From positions 8,887,025-8,951,024 of the forward strand of contig CP034994.1 of the NCBI GenBank assembly GCA_004026145.2: a stretch of DNA of 64,000 bases, in the 5' to 3' direction. Of the stretch, positions 30,415 through 42,539 are shown piece after piece (the first letter of the stretch is position 1; every line of letters begins with the position of its first letter). The position numbers and the translations under genes are program-made. The notes beneath the pieces are model-generated. The model was not told where the DNA came from. It saw only the letters and a list, made by a program, of their open reading frames with translations, and did no database searches. Origin of the DNA: Takifugu bimaculatus. Its lineage: Eukaryota > Chordata > Actinopteri > Tetraodontiformes > Tetraodontidae.

Positions 30415-32060
30415 ATGGCAGCCAGTTCTCTCTACATTACTGCCGAGCCAGGAGCTGGTTCTGCTGAGGTGGACACATGCACCCTTGAGATTAATAGCAA
30501 GTATGAAGTCGTCACATCTATTGTCTGCTCTGCTTTCTTCTCGCTGGGTTTCATCTATTGCTTTTTTGGTACGTATAATGTGATGATTGTACATAAATTC
30601 CTGAGGCAAAGTTCTCTTTAAGTGCGTCTGTTGTGTCAGCGTTTTTCACCTGACGGTTTAAACCCACAGTTGAAGCTCTCAGGAGGGATAAGCACCAATC
30701 TGGAGGTGGCAGATGGACTGTCCTGTCAGAATTTGACACAGGCAGCATTAATGAAGAGCCACCTGTTGCACCAGTCCTATATTTCACTTGTTTAAAGTTC
30801 AGTGGAATCATTTTATATGTTTCTAGCTCCCCTGACTTAAACTAGATTTTTTTTCATTACTATTATTATTACTTCTATTATAATTTTTGTCATTGCTGTT
30901 GTAGTACTGTATGAGAAAGGTAAATTTACAAGATGCTTGTCGCATCGCAGTTAATAATAAATTGAACCAGAAATTATTCTTTCTTATTCTTTTCTTACAA
31001 TGCAAAGCGCCAGTTTAGGTTCAGCTCTAACCTCGTCTGGTTCCTCCTTCAAGGTTACCGCTGTTTCAAGATGGTGATGTTCTTTTCTGGCTTCACCCTC
31101 AGCTCAGCTGCCACGCTTCTCTTGTACCATAAGGAGCCAATTTTGGACTCCCGGCTGCGCACAGAGACAAAAGTGGGCATCAGCCTGGGTATGGGAGTTC
31201 TCTGTGGGCTGATGACCATGCTGGTGTCCACTATAGGACTCCTCCTGAGTGGGCTGCAGCTGGGGGGCCTTCTCTCCCTCGCGCTCCTGGTTGTTATTGG
31301 ACAGTTTCATAGCCTTACACCAGTGTGGGTGCCCCTTGGCACCACGCTGGTTCTCAGCGTTGTCGCTGCCATCTTCACGCTTCACTGGCAGAAGTTCTTC
31401 ACTGTCGTCTACACATCTGTGTTTGGAGCCGCTCTCATGATGCTTTGTGTGGATTACCTGCTGGGGACGTTCGTGCTGCCGGATCAGGTGCATGACATGC
31501 TTTGTGAAGTTGCCCCACGCCCATTCTGCTGGTTTAACTGGGTGATCGCAGGAATATGGCCCCTTATGAGCCTTCTAGGAGCGGCGGTGCAATGGAGCGT
31601 GACTGCCAGGGGGGTAACGCACACAGGTGGGTTCAGTTGGTACCGTCGGAAGTTACGCTGCATCAACATCAGTGTAAATCCTCTCATTCTGATACTTTCC
31701 AGCTTTACATTACAAACACAAAAAATATTCCAAGAAACATAAATACAGAGAGTCAAGAAGAAGACATCCGGCACACCGTCACCGCAGACCTCCACCATTA
31801 AAGCGCTACGCCGGTGATGTGCTGGCCCCGGTCGGTCCCTTGGATAAATCTGACATTTACCAGATTTTCCTCAGTAATTGTAAATGCTTTCTTTTGGGTT
31901 TGCCTTTCAGAGTTATCTCCGCAGGCTCCAGGAGCACCAGATGGGAACAGGCTCGTCCACCAGCAGCGTCAGCACCATCACGCACACTCTGATTGACTTT
32001 GACTTTGAGACCGGCTCCATGGTGCCTCTGACTGCAGCCTCACCCACCTTTACAATCTGA
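30415..32060 (+). CDS. tmem198: tmem198-family multi-pass membrane protein
   Basis: TMEM198 proteins are seven-pass membrane proteins reported to act as scaffolds promoting LRP6 phosphorylation in Wnt signalling. Coding exons 30415-30568, 31054-31626, 31703-31830 and 31911-32060 join in matching phase to give 334 residues (human about 360). Hallmarks: YEVVTSIVCSAFFSLGFIYCFFGYRCF across the first junction begins the membrane region, GISLGMGVLCGLMTMLV and RPFCWFNWVIAGIWP mark later segments, followed by a basic cytosolic stretch (KKYSKKHKYRESRRRH) and YLRRLQEHQMGTGSSTSS, ending TAASPTFTI. Exon 3 has an unusual but valid GT donor (gtcggt). Position in a 12q13-like setting suggests the fish b-type paralogue; that is inference. 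Confidence 0.88.
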
Positions 32061-32474
32061 GGCTCTGCCGCCCGTCTGTCATCGTCCAGTCTAATCCAAT
32101 CCAGGATCTTGGTTGATGTGCCCTTGTGTTCCAGCTTGTGTCTCTTTATCTGACATCTGATGTCTACAGGTTATGGCAAGAATGTTTTCTGTTAGTTAAC
32201 ATAACTGTCATTCATACACATGTGTCTGTTTCATGTTGGTTTGCTTGATGCAGTTTTACAGTAAATATTGAATCAATATCAACATCATCATTTGGATAAA
32301 GCACCAAAAATAGAGATAATCAAATTAACTGCTCACAGAACAAACTGAAAATCTAAGCATATCTCTCCTTGTGTACGCATCATGGATGTTTTGCATATAA
32401 AAACCTGTGAAATGCCATGTTTTTAATTTTGACCGTTTATTAAGTTTGTCTTTTTTAAATGTATTTTTAGCTCA

Positions 32475-32480
32475 AATAAA
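32475..32480 (+). terminator. likely tmem198 polyadenylation signal
   Basis: AATAAA about 415 nt after the tmem198 stop codon, in AT-rich sequence. Another candidate lies near 32655-32680. Confidence 0.45.
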
Positions 32481-33077
32481 AATGAACCAGTTGCAGGCTA
32501 AAGGCATCAGTCGTTTTAAATATCTCCACAAATATTCAGATTACTCTACACAGCCCACTGTTTTCATTCCTGTAAACGGACAGAAGTCTATTTCAATCAA
32601 ATCTGATCCGTTTTTATATTCTCACAGCAGAAATGTTGCTTACATTGTAAAGACAAAATAAAAAACTAAAATAAAGGTGGCAGAAGTTAAGGGGGTCTGA
32701 CAGAGCTTATGCTAACTTGCCATAATGTGTTGAGTTGTTTAAGCTGGAAATCTTTTCTGAAAAATGATTTGACGCAACAGTGTTTTGGAATTCTGAACAG
32801 TTTAGAGTTGAAACATTTGTGCTTATGAGGTGACTTTGTGCTTTTGATGCTTGGCAACCTTAAACTGAAGGAAAGGCTAGATAATAAAATACATGCCTGC
32901 AGAGGGGCAATTTAAAACTTAGGTTTTAAAGAGACGACTGCTGTGAGGAAAACACTTGCTTTTATGACTAATGATGTCAAAGGAAAAACACGCCAAAACA
33001 AAATTTACAATAACACTTTTAAAAGATGGATATATGAGAGACGTCTGTCCACCGGAGGCATCGGGACTGTTCCTGTT

Positions 33078-33083
33078 TTTATT
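33078..33083 (-). terminator. likely pym1 polyadenylation signal
   Basis: AATAAA on the minus strand about 50 nt beyond the pym1 stop codon. It would give a very short 3' UTR and leave tmem198 and pym1 converging with little gap. Confidence 0.5.
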
Positions 33084-33131
33084 GTTGCAAAGGTTTTCTC
33101 AAGTGAGTCTGATCCCCTCGTGATTTTTTCA

Positions 33132-34856
33132 TTAATCAGCCTCCAGCTGCTGTAGCTCAGCCTGTAGGGTCTCTGCACGGCCCAGCTTTTCCAACTGATC
33201 CTTTGTTGGCTCTTTTATTTCCCCCGAGTCCATTTTCTGCTGTAACTCCTCGATTTGCCGCAGCTTCTTTTTTAGGTTTTTAATCTTCTTTGCCTTTTCA
33301 GCTGCTGCTTCAGACTCATCGGGACAAGCACTGGTCACCGCCGCAGCCATCTTGTCTGCAGACCCGCCGCCCTCTGAAATGGTGACGTCCTCAACGGCAG
33401 AGCTGAGAGAGTCCACGTCCCCGTCCTGATGGGGATGCTGCTGCTGCTTTCGTTTTTCTTTTCGTTTCATGTTGCGTTTGGCAGACTTTGAGAGATTGGC
33501 CGTCTCGCATTCACCACAGCCGGGGATCTTCTGCTGCTGTTTCCCTGGAGCGGCATCAGACGCATTCATTCCAGGCGGCAGGTCTGGTTTGCTCTTAAAA
33601 AACTTCACGTATTTGTTTTCGTAACTACAGCAGCAAGAAAGAGGGACACAATATTAAGCAGAAGGAAAACTGATACAATTTACATAAAAAGGAACCTAAT
33701 CCTGCCTTTTACGGTAATATACATTTGATGTTTATTTATTGCAAAAGTTAATTCTGTACATTTTGTGGGGAATAAACCCTATTTATCTACTGTACTTACA
33801 CTGGAACTTCCTCCTGGGGGACATAACCATCTTTTACCCGCCTTGGTTTCCTCCATGTTCCATCAGGACGCTGAGTAGCAGCAATGTATTTCCCTAAAGA
33901 GCAACAGGAAAAAGGTTTAAAACAGCACTGATGTAGTCATTTGTATGTAATTACTACTGTGAGGTTTCAATCATTTTGTCACTTCTTGTGCAACTAATGT
34001 AGTGGGCTGGAAGGTCTTGGAGAATTTCTGTAAGTTTGTAAAAACAGCGAATGTCACTGTGCACCAAGTTTGAATTCCATCAAACCAGTGCAAAACTACT
34101 TGATTTACCATCATGAATGAAACACAAAACCACCAAATCTTTACATTCTTGGAGCTAAAAATCCAGACAAATTTCTGTGGCAATTATCTGTTCATCAAAA
34201 TAACTGACAACAAAAAAATGAATCAAAGAAGAGCATCATTTTTTATACATATACAAGTATAAGGCGCTACCCGGTACAGTTGTAAACATTTCTTTATACA
34301 TCACATAGAGACTCAATATTAGCAAGAAAATTTAAGCGAATGCTGTAACTGTGATGGATCATCCAGTGATATTTATCCACAGAGCAATAGGTATTATACT
34401 ACATCGATCTACTTGTTTTTTTATTTAGTTTGATCTGAACTTATTGTTTATACTATTGATACATGCAACAGTAACGCTTAACGGTTAAGTGTTACTGCGT
34501 TTAGTCGATTACGTCGTTTAAACTCGCTTTGTACAGAAGTTTGTTAAACAGTGAGCTCCAAGGTTATATGATAATACATCCATCATAACTGCAAAAACAC
34601 CGTTATTGACCGTAGAACAAAAAATAAGCACCTATTGAGTGCCACAGATGCTAACTAGCGGCTAGTAGCTGTTTTAGCTTCGATTGGCACTAGTTGTCAT
34701 TCATACATTCATTTTTTTTTTCACAGATGATACAGTTGAGTAAGTAGGGGAAATGGCCTGAAACGTGACTGCTGGCAGAAAGATTTTAGCTCTAGAAAAA
34801 GGTCGGACCCATGCATTAGCCTCACCGGATTCATCTGTCACATAGGGGGTTGCCAT
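33132..34856 (-). CDS. pym1: pym1, partner of Y14 and Mago
   Basis: PYM1 binds the MAGOH-Y14 dimer and ribosomes and helps remove exon-junction complexes from mRNAs in the cytoplasm. Coding exons (minus) are 34826-34856, 33800-33893 and 33132-33624, joining in matching phase to give 205 residues (human 204). Exon 1 encodes MATPYVTDESG. Exon 2 carries the MAGOH-Y14 binding part (GKYIAATQRPDGTWRKPRR, then GYVPQEEVPV). The last exon has YENKYVKFFKS, the basic LSKSAKRNMKRKEKRK stretch, and the C-terminal KAKKIKNLKKKLRQIEELQQ coil. The middle linker is serine-, glutamine- and alanine-rich and less conserved. Confidence 0.95.
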
Positions 34857-34859
34857 TTT

Positions 34860-35940
34860 GGGGTAACGTGTTGATCCGCTTCAATTAATCTACGGCGGTT
34901 TTGCACGTCTGTCCCGCCGCTTCACTTCGATCAGGCGTTGCAGAAATTCACAAAGTTAGCAATATCTGTTTGCTTCTGGGAGAGAACTGTCATTGCAACA
35001 CACAGTTACTGATATAACCACCGGGCTGGGACGAGAGTGGTAAGAGCGATGGTCCCTGCTCGATCAGAGCTCGATATGTACCCGGAACTTCATCTGCTCC
35101 GTAGCGCTTCTGCGCATGCGTTAAGATGTGCGCATGCTCAAATGTTTTGCATGAGTTTGTTCTCCCCGCCTTTATTTATATCAAAACAATGAGCAATAAG
35201 AACCAAACCACTAATCTCATTTTTGAAAATGAGTTCAAACAGAATAACAGAACAACTAGATATTCCACTAAAAAGAAAGCATTTCAGCTTCCTAACATTG
35301 GAATTATTTGCTCTTTTCCATCTCATAATGTAATATGATATACGTATATGTATATAAATATATGAACTGATCCTGAACTTGAACTTATTTATAACTAAAC
35401 TTATACTTGAATATATTGACGCTCTCTGCACATGCTCAGAATGTACTCTGGTTCTCCGCTACATTTCCACCTAGTGGTCACATACTATTGTGCACTGGCG
35501 GTTGAAACGAACATTTTTGGCACTTTTAAAATACTCATTAAAGCTAGGTCAACTTTATTGACAATAGTTGGAGATCTGTTTTGTTTCTGGGACAACTGTA
35601 TGTGGGCCAGACCTCACTGGAAAAGCCCGACAGCATTTTATTTCGATTTCCATTAATCCTGGGAACTATTTCACGGTCTTTTTTTTTTAAGAAAAAAAAA
35701 AAAATCAAAATAACTTTATTAACACATAGTCCGTGAGTTTCTACCTGAAGGGATAACTAAAAGAAAAGGACGTGAGCCTAAAACACAACCATATATTTTT
35801 ACGAAGTTATGACTATCTTTTCAATGTTTTGTATCCACTGAAAAATGTGATTTTGAGGATTTTATTGTCGTTTTCGTTTGCTAGTTCGTTCTATAGACAT
35901 ATCGGCTCGTGACACGGGGGCAGAAAGTCCCCGGAATCTG
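34860..35940. other. intergenic stretch between pym1 and alpha-tubulin
   Basis: No coding sequence recognised. The first ~250 bp, GC-richer, probably holds the pym1 promoter and 5' UTR. A near-palindromic T-run/A-run lies at about 35680-35703, and a CTCF-like motif (ccacctagtggtca) near 35469. Confidence 0.5.
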
Positions 35941-35964
35941 GGTCGCCACATGTCAAAGTTTGAT

Positions 35965-36110
35965 TTAAACCAATGAAAATCTCCAACACTTTTTCTGATA
36001 ACCAATCAGATTCTAGAATCTTGTTCGCGCCACTGCAAAGTATAAATAGCCCCACCCAAGCCGGACCGCTCACTGTTACTCACTTCTCGCAAAGGACGCG
36101 TAAGGGTCTA
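35965..36110 (+). promoter_or_regulatory. alpha-tubulin core promoter
   Basis: Two CCAAT boxes (35970-35974 and 36002-36006), a heat-shock-element-like TTCTAGAATCTTG at about 36011-36023, and a clear TATA box (TATAAATA, 36041-36048). Transcription probably starts about 36070, giving a 5' UTR of about 100 nt before the tubulin ATG. Strong compact promoters of this kind suit a highly expressed tubulin. Motif-based; no start-site data. Confidence 0.7.
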
Positions 36111-36172
36111 ACTGTAAGAGGGTTTCTTTTTCTACCTTTTTTTTTGTTAGGACAATCTCGTATTTGGGCAAA

Positions 36173-38259
36173 ATGGTGAGTACATACTAACGTCAAATGT
36201 AGTGCAAAATAGTGGTTAGGGTAAGGCCGAGTCGCTTGAAAATTTCGTAAAACTTAACCCTGAGTGTTAAGTGTTCGGACAGTGAATAAAACTATGTCAG
36301 CAAATGTAACTGGTCAGTAAGTCTGAGTGCTAATGACGCAGTTTGAATACGGGTCCAGTCGAATACCCGCCAAAGGCTTTTATATCCTTCCTTCCACTGA
36401 ATTCCTGAACAGCCGTTGAATAAAATCCTGCGTCACAGCCAACCCATGACTCCATTTTCAGCAAGTTTTCTCACACTATCTCCTCTGCGAGTGTTTCGCC
36501 AGCTCCGGTGGGCCTGTCTCCGACACCACAGGCTGGGACTAATATTTTTCATGGCAGACATTTACAATTTGAGTATTTACCGGTCCTCTGAGGAATGTGG
36601 CTGTAGCTATTGATCAGGTGACCTCAGTCACGATGATCCTGTATTCTGTTCTTTACAACAGCCCCTTCATAGTCTAGACTCAAGTGGTGTGTGTGTGTGT
36701 GTCCATCTTAAACCTGTAACCTTTTTAAACCAAAACCTTTCCTGTTTCCCCACAGCGTGAGTGTATCTCTATCCATGTAGGTCAGGCTGGGGTCCAGATT
36801 GGCAATGCATGCTGGGAACTGTATTGCCTTGAGCACGGGATCCAGCCTGATGGAAGGATGCCCAGTGATAAAACAATTGGAGGAGGAGATGATTCTTTCA
36901 ACACCTTCTTCAGTGAGACCGGGGCAGGAAAACACGTCCCCAGGGCTGTTTTTGTAGACCTGGAACCGTCTGTGATTGGTAAATTTAGCTGTTCTACAAC
37001 TGTTGTATCCCCCATCCATCAAACCCTCCTATAGGTTTGTTTCTTGCCCATAGATGAGGTGCGTTCGGGGACCTACCGCCAGCTGTTTCACCCTGAGCAG
37101 CTGATCACTGGCAAGGAGGATGCTGCCAACAACTATGCTCGTGGACACTACACTGTAGGCAAAGAGCTCATCGACGTAGTGCTGGACAGGATCCGCAAAC
37201 TGGTGGGTTGCAAGTTCAACTCCAGGTCAACATTGCGTTTACATGATTTCTCCCCTCATGTGTTCCACTGTCTCTTTACAGTCTGACCAGTGCACCGGCC
37301 TTCAGGGCTTCCTGGTGTTCCACAGCTTTGGAGGTGGAACCGGCTCTGGTTTCACCTCCCTGCTGATGGAGCGTCTGTCCGTCGACTACGGCAAGAAGTC
37401 CAAGCTTGAGTTCTCGGTCTACCCGGCTCCCCAGGTGTCCACTGCTGTGGTGGAGCCCTACAACTCCATCCTGACCACCCACACCACCCTGGAACACTCA
37501 GACTGCGCCTTCATGGTCGACAACGAGGCCATCTACGACATCTGCCGTCGGAACCTCGATATCGAGCGTCCCACGTACACCAACCTGAACAGGCTTATCA
37601 GTCAGATCGTGTCCTCCATCACGGCTTCTCTGCGATTTGACGGTGCCCTCAACGTAGATCTGACAGAATTTCAGACCAACTTGGTGCCTTATCCTCGTAT
37701 CCATTTCCCCCTGGCCACGTACGCCCCGGTCATCTCTGCTGAGAAAGCTTACCATGAGCAGTTGACCGTATCCGAAATCACCAACGCTTGCTTTGAGCCA
37801 GCCAACCAGTTGGTGAAATGTGACCCTCGCCACGGCAAGTACATGGCCTGTTGCCTTCTGTACCGTGGCGACGTGGTCCCCAAAGATGTGAATGCTGCCA
37901 TTGCCACCATCAAAACAAAACGCACCATCCAGTTTGTGGACTGGTGCCCCACCGGTTTCAAGGTGGGCATCAACTACCAGCCCCCCACTGTGGTGCCTGG
38001 TGGGGATCTGGCCAAGGTCCAGAGGGCCGTGTGCATGCTCAGTAATACCACCGCCATCGCTGAGGCCTGGGCTCGTCTGGACCACAAGTTTGACCTGATG
38101 TACGCCAAACGGGCCTTTGTTCACTGGTACGTGGGTGAGGGCATGGAGGAGGGTGAGTTCTCTGAGGCCAGAGAGGACATGGCTGCTCTGGAGAAGGATT
38201 ATGAGGAGGTGGGCACAGACAGCCTGGGAGAGGAGGATGAAGAGGGAGAGGAGTATTAA
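36173..38259 (+). CDS. alpha-tubulin
   Basis: GTP-binding alpha subunit of the microtubule heterodimer. Coding exons 36173-36175 (ATG alone), 36756-36978, 37054-37202 and 37282-38259 join in phase to give 450 residues. The ATG-only first exon is the usual vertebrate alpha-tubulin layout. Visible features: MRECISIHVGQAGVQIGN at the N-terminus, the K40 acetylation loop (MPSDKTIGG), the GGGTGSG GTP-binding loop, and an acidic C-terminal tail ending EEGEEY, whose terminal tyrosine can be removed and re-added. All residues expected of a functional alpha-tubulin appear present. Which member (tuba1, tuba4 or tuba8 type) cannot be settled by eye. The ORF on the opposite strand (37498-38292) is a shadow. 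Confidence 0.95.
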
Positions 38260-38269
38260 TGTGAAGGTG

Positions 38270-39060
38270 GCTGATTTGAGAAAGTATTTCAAAAGTTCTT
38301 GACTTGAAGTGTTTTATTTTACACTCTTAAAGTTCTTATGGGAGATGTTGCTACTTATGGGAAAAAGTGCATTTAAAATATCCACAATCGGTTCAGGTTC
38401 AACTGTATTTCAAGCTGACCCATGCTAAGAGCACAGTGGTTGTTATAAATTTGAACATATTCAACGGGTTTTTGTGCCTACAGTGGCTGAAGATGCTAAG
38501 AAAAATGGTTACAAGTTAAATGTACTAGCTTTAGAGGAATGTAAGTGGGCTACTTTTTCAACTACATGCACTGTATTTACAAAGGTTCAATAAATCATTT
38601 TGTCAATGCTTTGCTTTGGTCTGGATTTAATAAGACACCTTGGCATAAGTCCAGACTTGCTTTGGAACTTGGCAGCTCGGCAAATCAAACATTTCTTTCC
38701 AAACAGCACTGCTGGGTGACGAAATAAATGAGTTAATATATATCTGTGCCAGAGGTTACGTCACAGCTGGTGCCTATGAGCATTACTGGGGTTTATCAGT
38801 CTGGTTGGGAACAAAACGGATTTCAAGAACAAATGCTGAAAATGGGCCAAGGAACGAATGATTAAATTTTGGTGCTGGCCCACGTTAAAAAGGTTTGACT
38901 TTCGATTCCCTAAGAAGAAACAATGTCCTGAATTGTGTTTTATTACCCCTGCATACAGTATATATCTATATTGCTGCTTGGCTTTCTACGCTCCGAGTGC
39001 TTTGTAGCTTTAAAGGATAATTCTTGATTTCGGAGGTGTTTTTAGCTAGAGCCTGTTGGT
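38270..39060. other. alpha-tubulin 3' UTR and spacer to nemp1
   Basis: No coding sequence. An AATAAA near 38589 is the likely tubulin polyadenylation signal; beyond it is AT-rich spacer. Confidence 0.5.
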
Positions 39061-39067
39061 CCTCCGA

Positions 39068-39083
39068 CCAGCAGGCGGCGCTG
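39068..39083 (+). promoter_or_regulatory. CTCF-like motif at the nemp1 promoter
   Basis: CCAGCAGGCGGCGCTG, one change from a strong CTCF core, about 55 nt before the nemp1 ATG. Sequence match only. Confidence 0.4.
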
Positions 39084-39137
39084 TGCGGCGCCACCGTTAC
39101 TATTTGTAACCACCCATTAATCCGAAGAAGTGTAATA

Positions 39138-41766
39138 ATGGCGGGACAGATGAGACGGACCGGCTGTTACCTGCGCAGGAGCGCAAACTATGTTGTTTTA
39201 GTCGTGCTGCTCGCTGCTTTACATCAGGCTTCACACCAGAATTCGGGTAAGGAGGGAGCTTATGAAGGACTTTCATTCTAAACGAACGCCCACAACAGAG
39301 CTGAGCCCTCTTGGCTTGTGTTTTGCCTGAGCTGAAGCGAGAATCGTTGCATTAAGGAATGATCGCGAGGTTTATTGTGAGGAAATTCAACGCCAAATGC
39401 TTTAGTTCTGAGCACATAAACTACATACCTACACTGGCTGGTGTGAAACGCGTTAAAGATGCAACTAATATGGAATACTTACGGTTGTGTGCATGGTCAT
39501 TTGAACATCTCAAACTAAATTCTCAGCACTGTTGAAAACATGCATCAACCTGGACGCCTAGAATCACTCGATCCCCTTAACTAGGTACTCTACGATCACT
39601 ACTCACGATCAGCTGTCCATTGACGGGCTTAAAGGCCATAAAATGCTATTTCAGATTAATTAAATGAGCGTGACCACTCTTAAATGTACTGTAGGTGCAG
39701 TCATTTGGCTTGTGGTTGTAATTCACGTCTCAGGAAGCTTTAACACGCATAACATGCTTTTGATACTTGATCCAGGTCACAAAAATCCAGTGACAGATCT
39801 CCGGGATGGAGAGAACTATGTTTTTTCTGGCTCCAACAGATTCTGTTATCAGAATACCATCGCACCAACCTGGAGGCAAACGTGGACGAGGGTTCTGGTA
39901 GGTCCCTGTAAATGAGTTTGTGTATATTTATATACGACAGTTTAAATGTGGAAATAAATGAGCCGCATTGTTAATAACTCCATATTTTACCAGATCAAAG
40001 TATGGAGCTCAGAAGTGTTCAAGGTGGTTATTGTTGACGGTGAGGAGCAGCTGCAGGACTTGGAGAAGTTCAGTATTTGGGGCTGGTTTCAGAGCGTCTT
40101 ACATGATCGTCACAATGAAACCATTATTAACATCGATCTGTTCAGCAAGAAGACTTGCTTTAAGATTGATCCCGTCAAGAACTCTCAATTCACTGTCAAG
40201 TCCATTCGAAGTAAGTGGGCAGTGAAAGGTTTTAATTGATTCCATTACTTAAATGTCTTGATGAAATCTTTTTTTTTTTTGCAGAGTTTGACATCTATTT
40301 GTTTTTGGTTTTCCTCGCGGGCATGCTGTTGTTCTTCCTCGCAGACTCCCTCAGCAGGTAATTTTCTTCATTTTCATGATTTCAGAGATCCTTATTTTCC
40401 CATCCTAACCTAATTCTTCCTCTTTTCCATGAAGGAGTCACTTATTTTTCTACTCGGCTGGTATGAGCACTGGCATGATTGCCTCACTCGTCATCCTTTT
40501 CTTTGTTCTGGCCCGTCTTTTGCCAAAGGTGAAGCAGTTTGACAAGCACTTGGGGTCCAGTTATCTTGGTGTCATGTGTGACATGTGCTCTTTCTGTTTG
40601 CTGCTCAACAGAAAAGCCCTTTTTATCTGTTGATACTTGGCGGCTGGTCATTTTCTGTCTATGCCATCCAGTTTGTCTTCAGGAATCTTAGTGTAATTCT
40701 GCAGGAACACTGGCATTTGGCATTAGGTAAGCTCCACAGCACCAAGCATTTAAAGTCAAACATAGCAAATTAATGATGCTTGACCTCCTGACCTGTATTC
40801 TGTGTGTTTGACAGGTTATTTAGTCCTGGTGGGATTCATCAGTTTTGCCGTGTGTTATCGATATGGCCCTCTGGTGGATGAGAAGAACATTAACATCTTG
40901 ACGTGGACGCTGCAGCTACTTGGTCTGCTCTGCATTTATTTAGGGATTCAAATTCAGCAAGTGGCCTTTGCCATCATCATAGCGGCCTTGATCTCTAAGA
41001 ATCTGGAGTACCCGGTGGCTCTGGGAGCTGCTGCGTGGGGGTGCATCTGCAGGTACGACTGAAAGCATCCAGTGACGCTAAGGTGAAACGGTGGCGCTGA
41101 GATAAAGTCCAGTCCAGTTACACGTTGGTCTTCAATGTAGGAAAATTCGGCGTGTTCGCCAAAAGCCCAGTCCACGGCCCCTGTTGACTGAGGAGGAATA
41201 TCAGAAGCAGGCGGAGGAAGAAACCCGCCGTGGACTGGAGGAGCTGAGGAAACACTGCAACAGTCCGGATTTCAGCCCCTGGAAGACCGTGTCCAGGCTC
41301 CAGTCCCCAAAAAGGTTCATATCCGATGTGATCCTTGACGTTTTCAGGCCAAACCCGATGAAGGAGAACCCAAAAATACTCTTGAAGTACAGCTGTATGT
41401 GCACACCATGCTGACGTAGTGACCTTCCTCAACAGGTTTGCAGATTTCGTTGAAGGGTCCCCCCACTTGATGCCGAACGAGGTCTCTATGCACGTGCACG
41501 AATACGGCTTCGGGGGATCCCTCTTTGAGGGGGATTTTTTTGACACCGACGACGACGACGACGACGACAGCAACAATTACACAGAGGACGACGAGGTGAA
41601 GCTCTCAGCCAAGAGGCCGGATCAGGGACCCCGGCGCCGGCGATGTGCTCAGTTATTCGTGTCTCAGACCGGCAGCCTGAAAACGGCCGTCGGTGGCTCC
41701 TGTACAGACTTCAGTACAGAGGGAATTCCAAGGACAAAGCACAATGGAACGACGTCGCTTTTTTAA
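39138..41766 (+). CDS. nemp1: nemp1, nuclear envelope integral membrane protein
   Basis: NEMP proteins sit in the inner nuclear membrane, bind emerin and support nuclear envelope stiffness and fertility. Nine coding exons: 39138-39246, 39776-39897, 39994-40210, 40285-40357, 40435-40528, 40612-40726, 40815-41052, 41141-41314, 41436-41766. All join in phase to give about 490 residues (human 444). Exon 1 encodes an N-terminal hydrophobic signal (YVVLVVLLAAL). Exons 2-3 form the lumenal domain (NRFCYQNTIAPTW, then EQLQDLEKFSIWGWF). Exons 4-7 hold the membrane segments, including LLILGGWSFSVYAIQFVF and FISFAVCYRYGPL. Exons 8-9 are nucleoplasmic (LLTEEEYQKQAEEETRRGLEELRKHCNSPDF, then FADFVEGSPHL). 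The last exon is longer than in mammals and has a run of seven aspartates plus a tail I do not recognise. Confidence 0.93.
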
Positions 41767-41998
41767 GGAAAGATTTTCGTTGGTGCATCCCGACTCTTCA
41801 GACTATTCATTTGTTCTCCGTGTTCACACCTCTAAACGGGGCCACTGCAACAGGGCGACGCCTGTTTGTTGTTTCCTTTGTTGATCACTTCTGGGAGCAT
41901 TTTCATGCTGTGATGGTTGTTCCTGCTTTCTTCTTAAAGGGGAAAAATCATAATGATTAGAATTCACTGCTTTTGTGTGATATCGAAAAATGTTTATG

Positions 41999-42010
41999 AA
42001 TAAATAAAAT
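41999..42010 (+). terminator. nemp1 polyadenylation signal
   Basis: Overlapping AATAAATAAA about 235 nt after the nemp1 stop codon. Confidence 0.6.
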
Positions 42011-42339
42011 GTTTGAACTGCAAAAGCATTGTTCTACGGTGCAAAAGTGAAGCTAAATTTCATTTGTTTTTAGGTATTCAGCTTTAACCTTCTAACCTAC
42101 CGGTAATTAGGGCTGGTATGCATTGTTTACTACAGCCCTCTAATCTGCAGCCACAGGTTTGTCAACAAAGAGGCTAATTTATAGCTGGAGTAACACCGGT
42201 CGCATTATGTCCAGACTCATTTTACTACGATGTGAATGTTGCCGCTGCCGCAACAAAATGTATTCTAATTTATGATGCTAAATTTGCCTCTGCCGTGGCA
42301 GCTATTTCTGGTTTGACGCCGTAAACAACGCGAGGTTCC

Positions 42340-42496
42340 ATGGCGACGCGTCCGTGTTTTCCTGAAGGGGAAGATGAACCCTCTGCTGCCTCTTCATCTA
42401 CAGATCAAGGGCCTGTTGTAGCTGACGTCATGTGCAACATCAATAGAAATAAGTCCCTTCGGATTGCATCACCAACTCAGACTTCACTCTCTGAAG
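42340..42496 (+). CDS. candidate first exon of an unrecognised gene
   Basis: From the ATG at 42340 an open frame of 52 codons ends at a good donor (ctgaag then gtcagt, 42497). The encoded MATRPCFPEGEDEPSAASSS and MCNINRNKSLRIASPTQ stretches match no family I know. No downstream exon in a compatible phase was found before ormdl2 on the other strand. It could be a lone chance ORF or the start of a small lineage-specific gene. Confidence 0.25.
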
Positions 42497-42539
42497 GTCA
42501 GTTTGACCTTTTTGCTGTCAAGGTGCTGACCTTTGCAGA

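Noticed and set aside
37498..38292. 264-codon minus-strand ORF
   Set aside because: Mirror of the highly conserved alpha-tubulin exon; codon bias of the sense strand leaves the antisense open.
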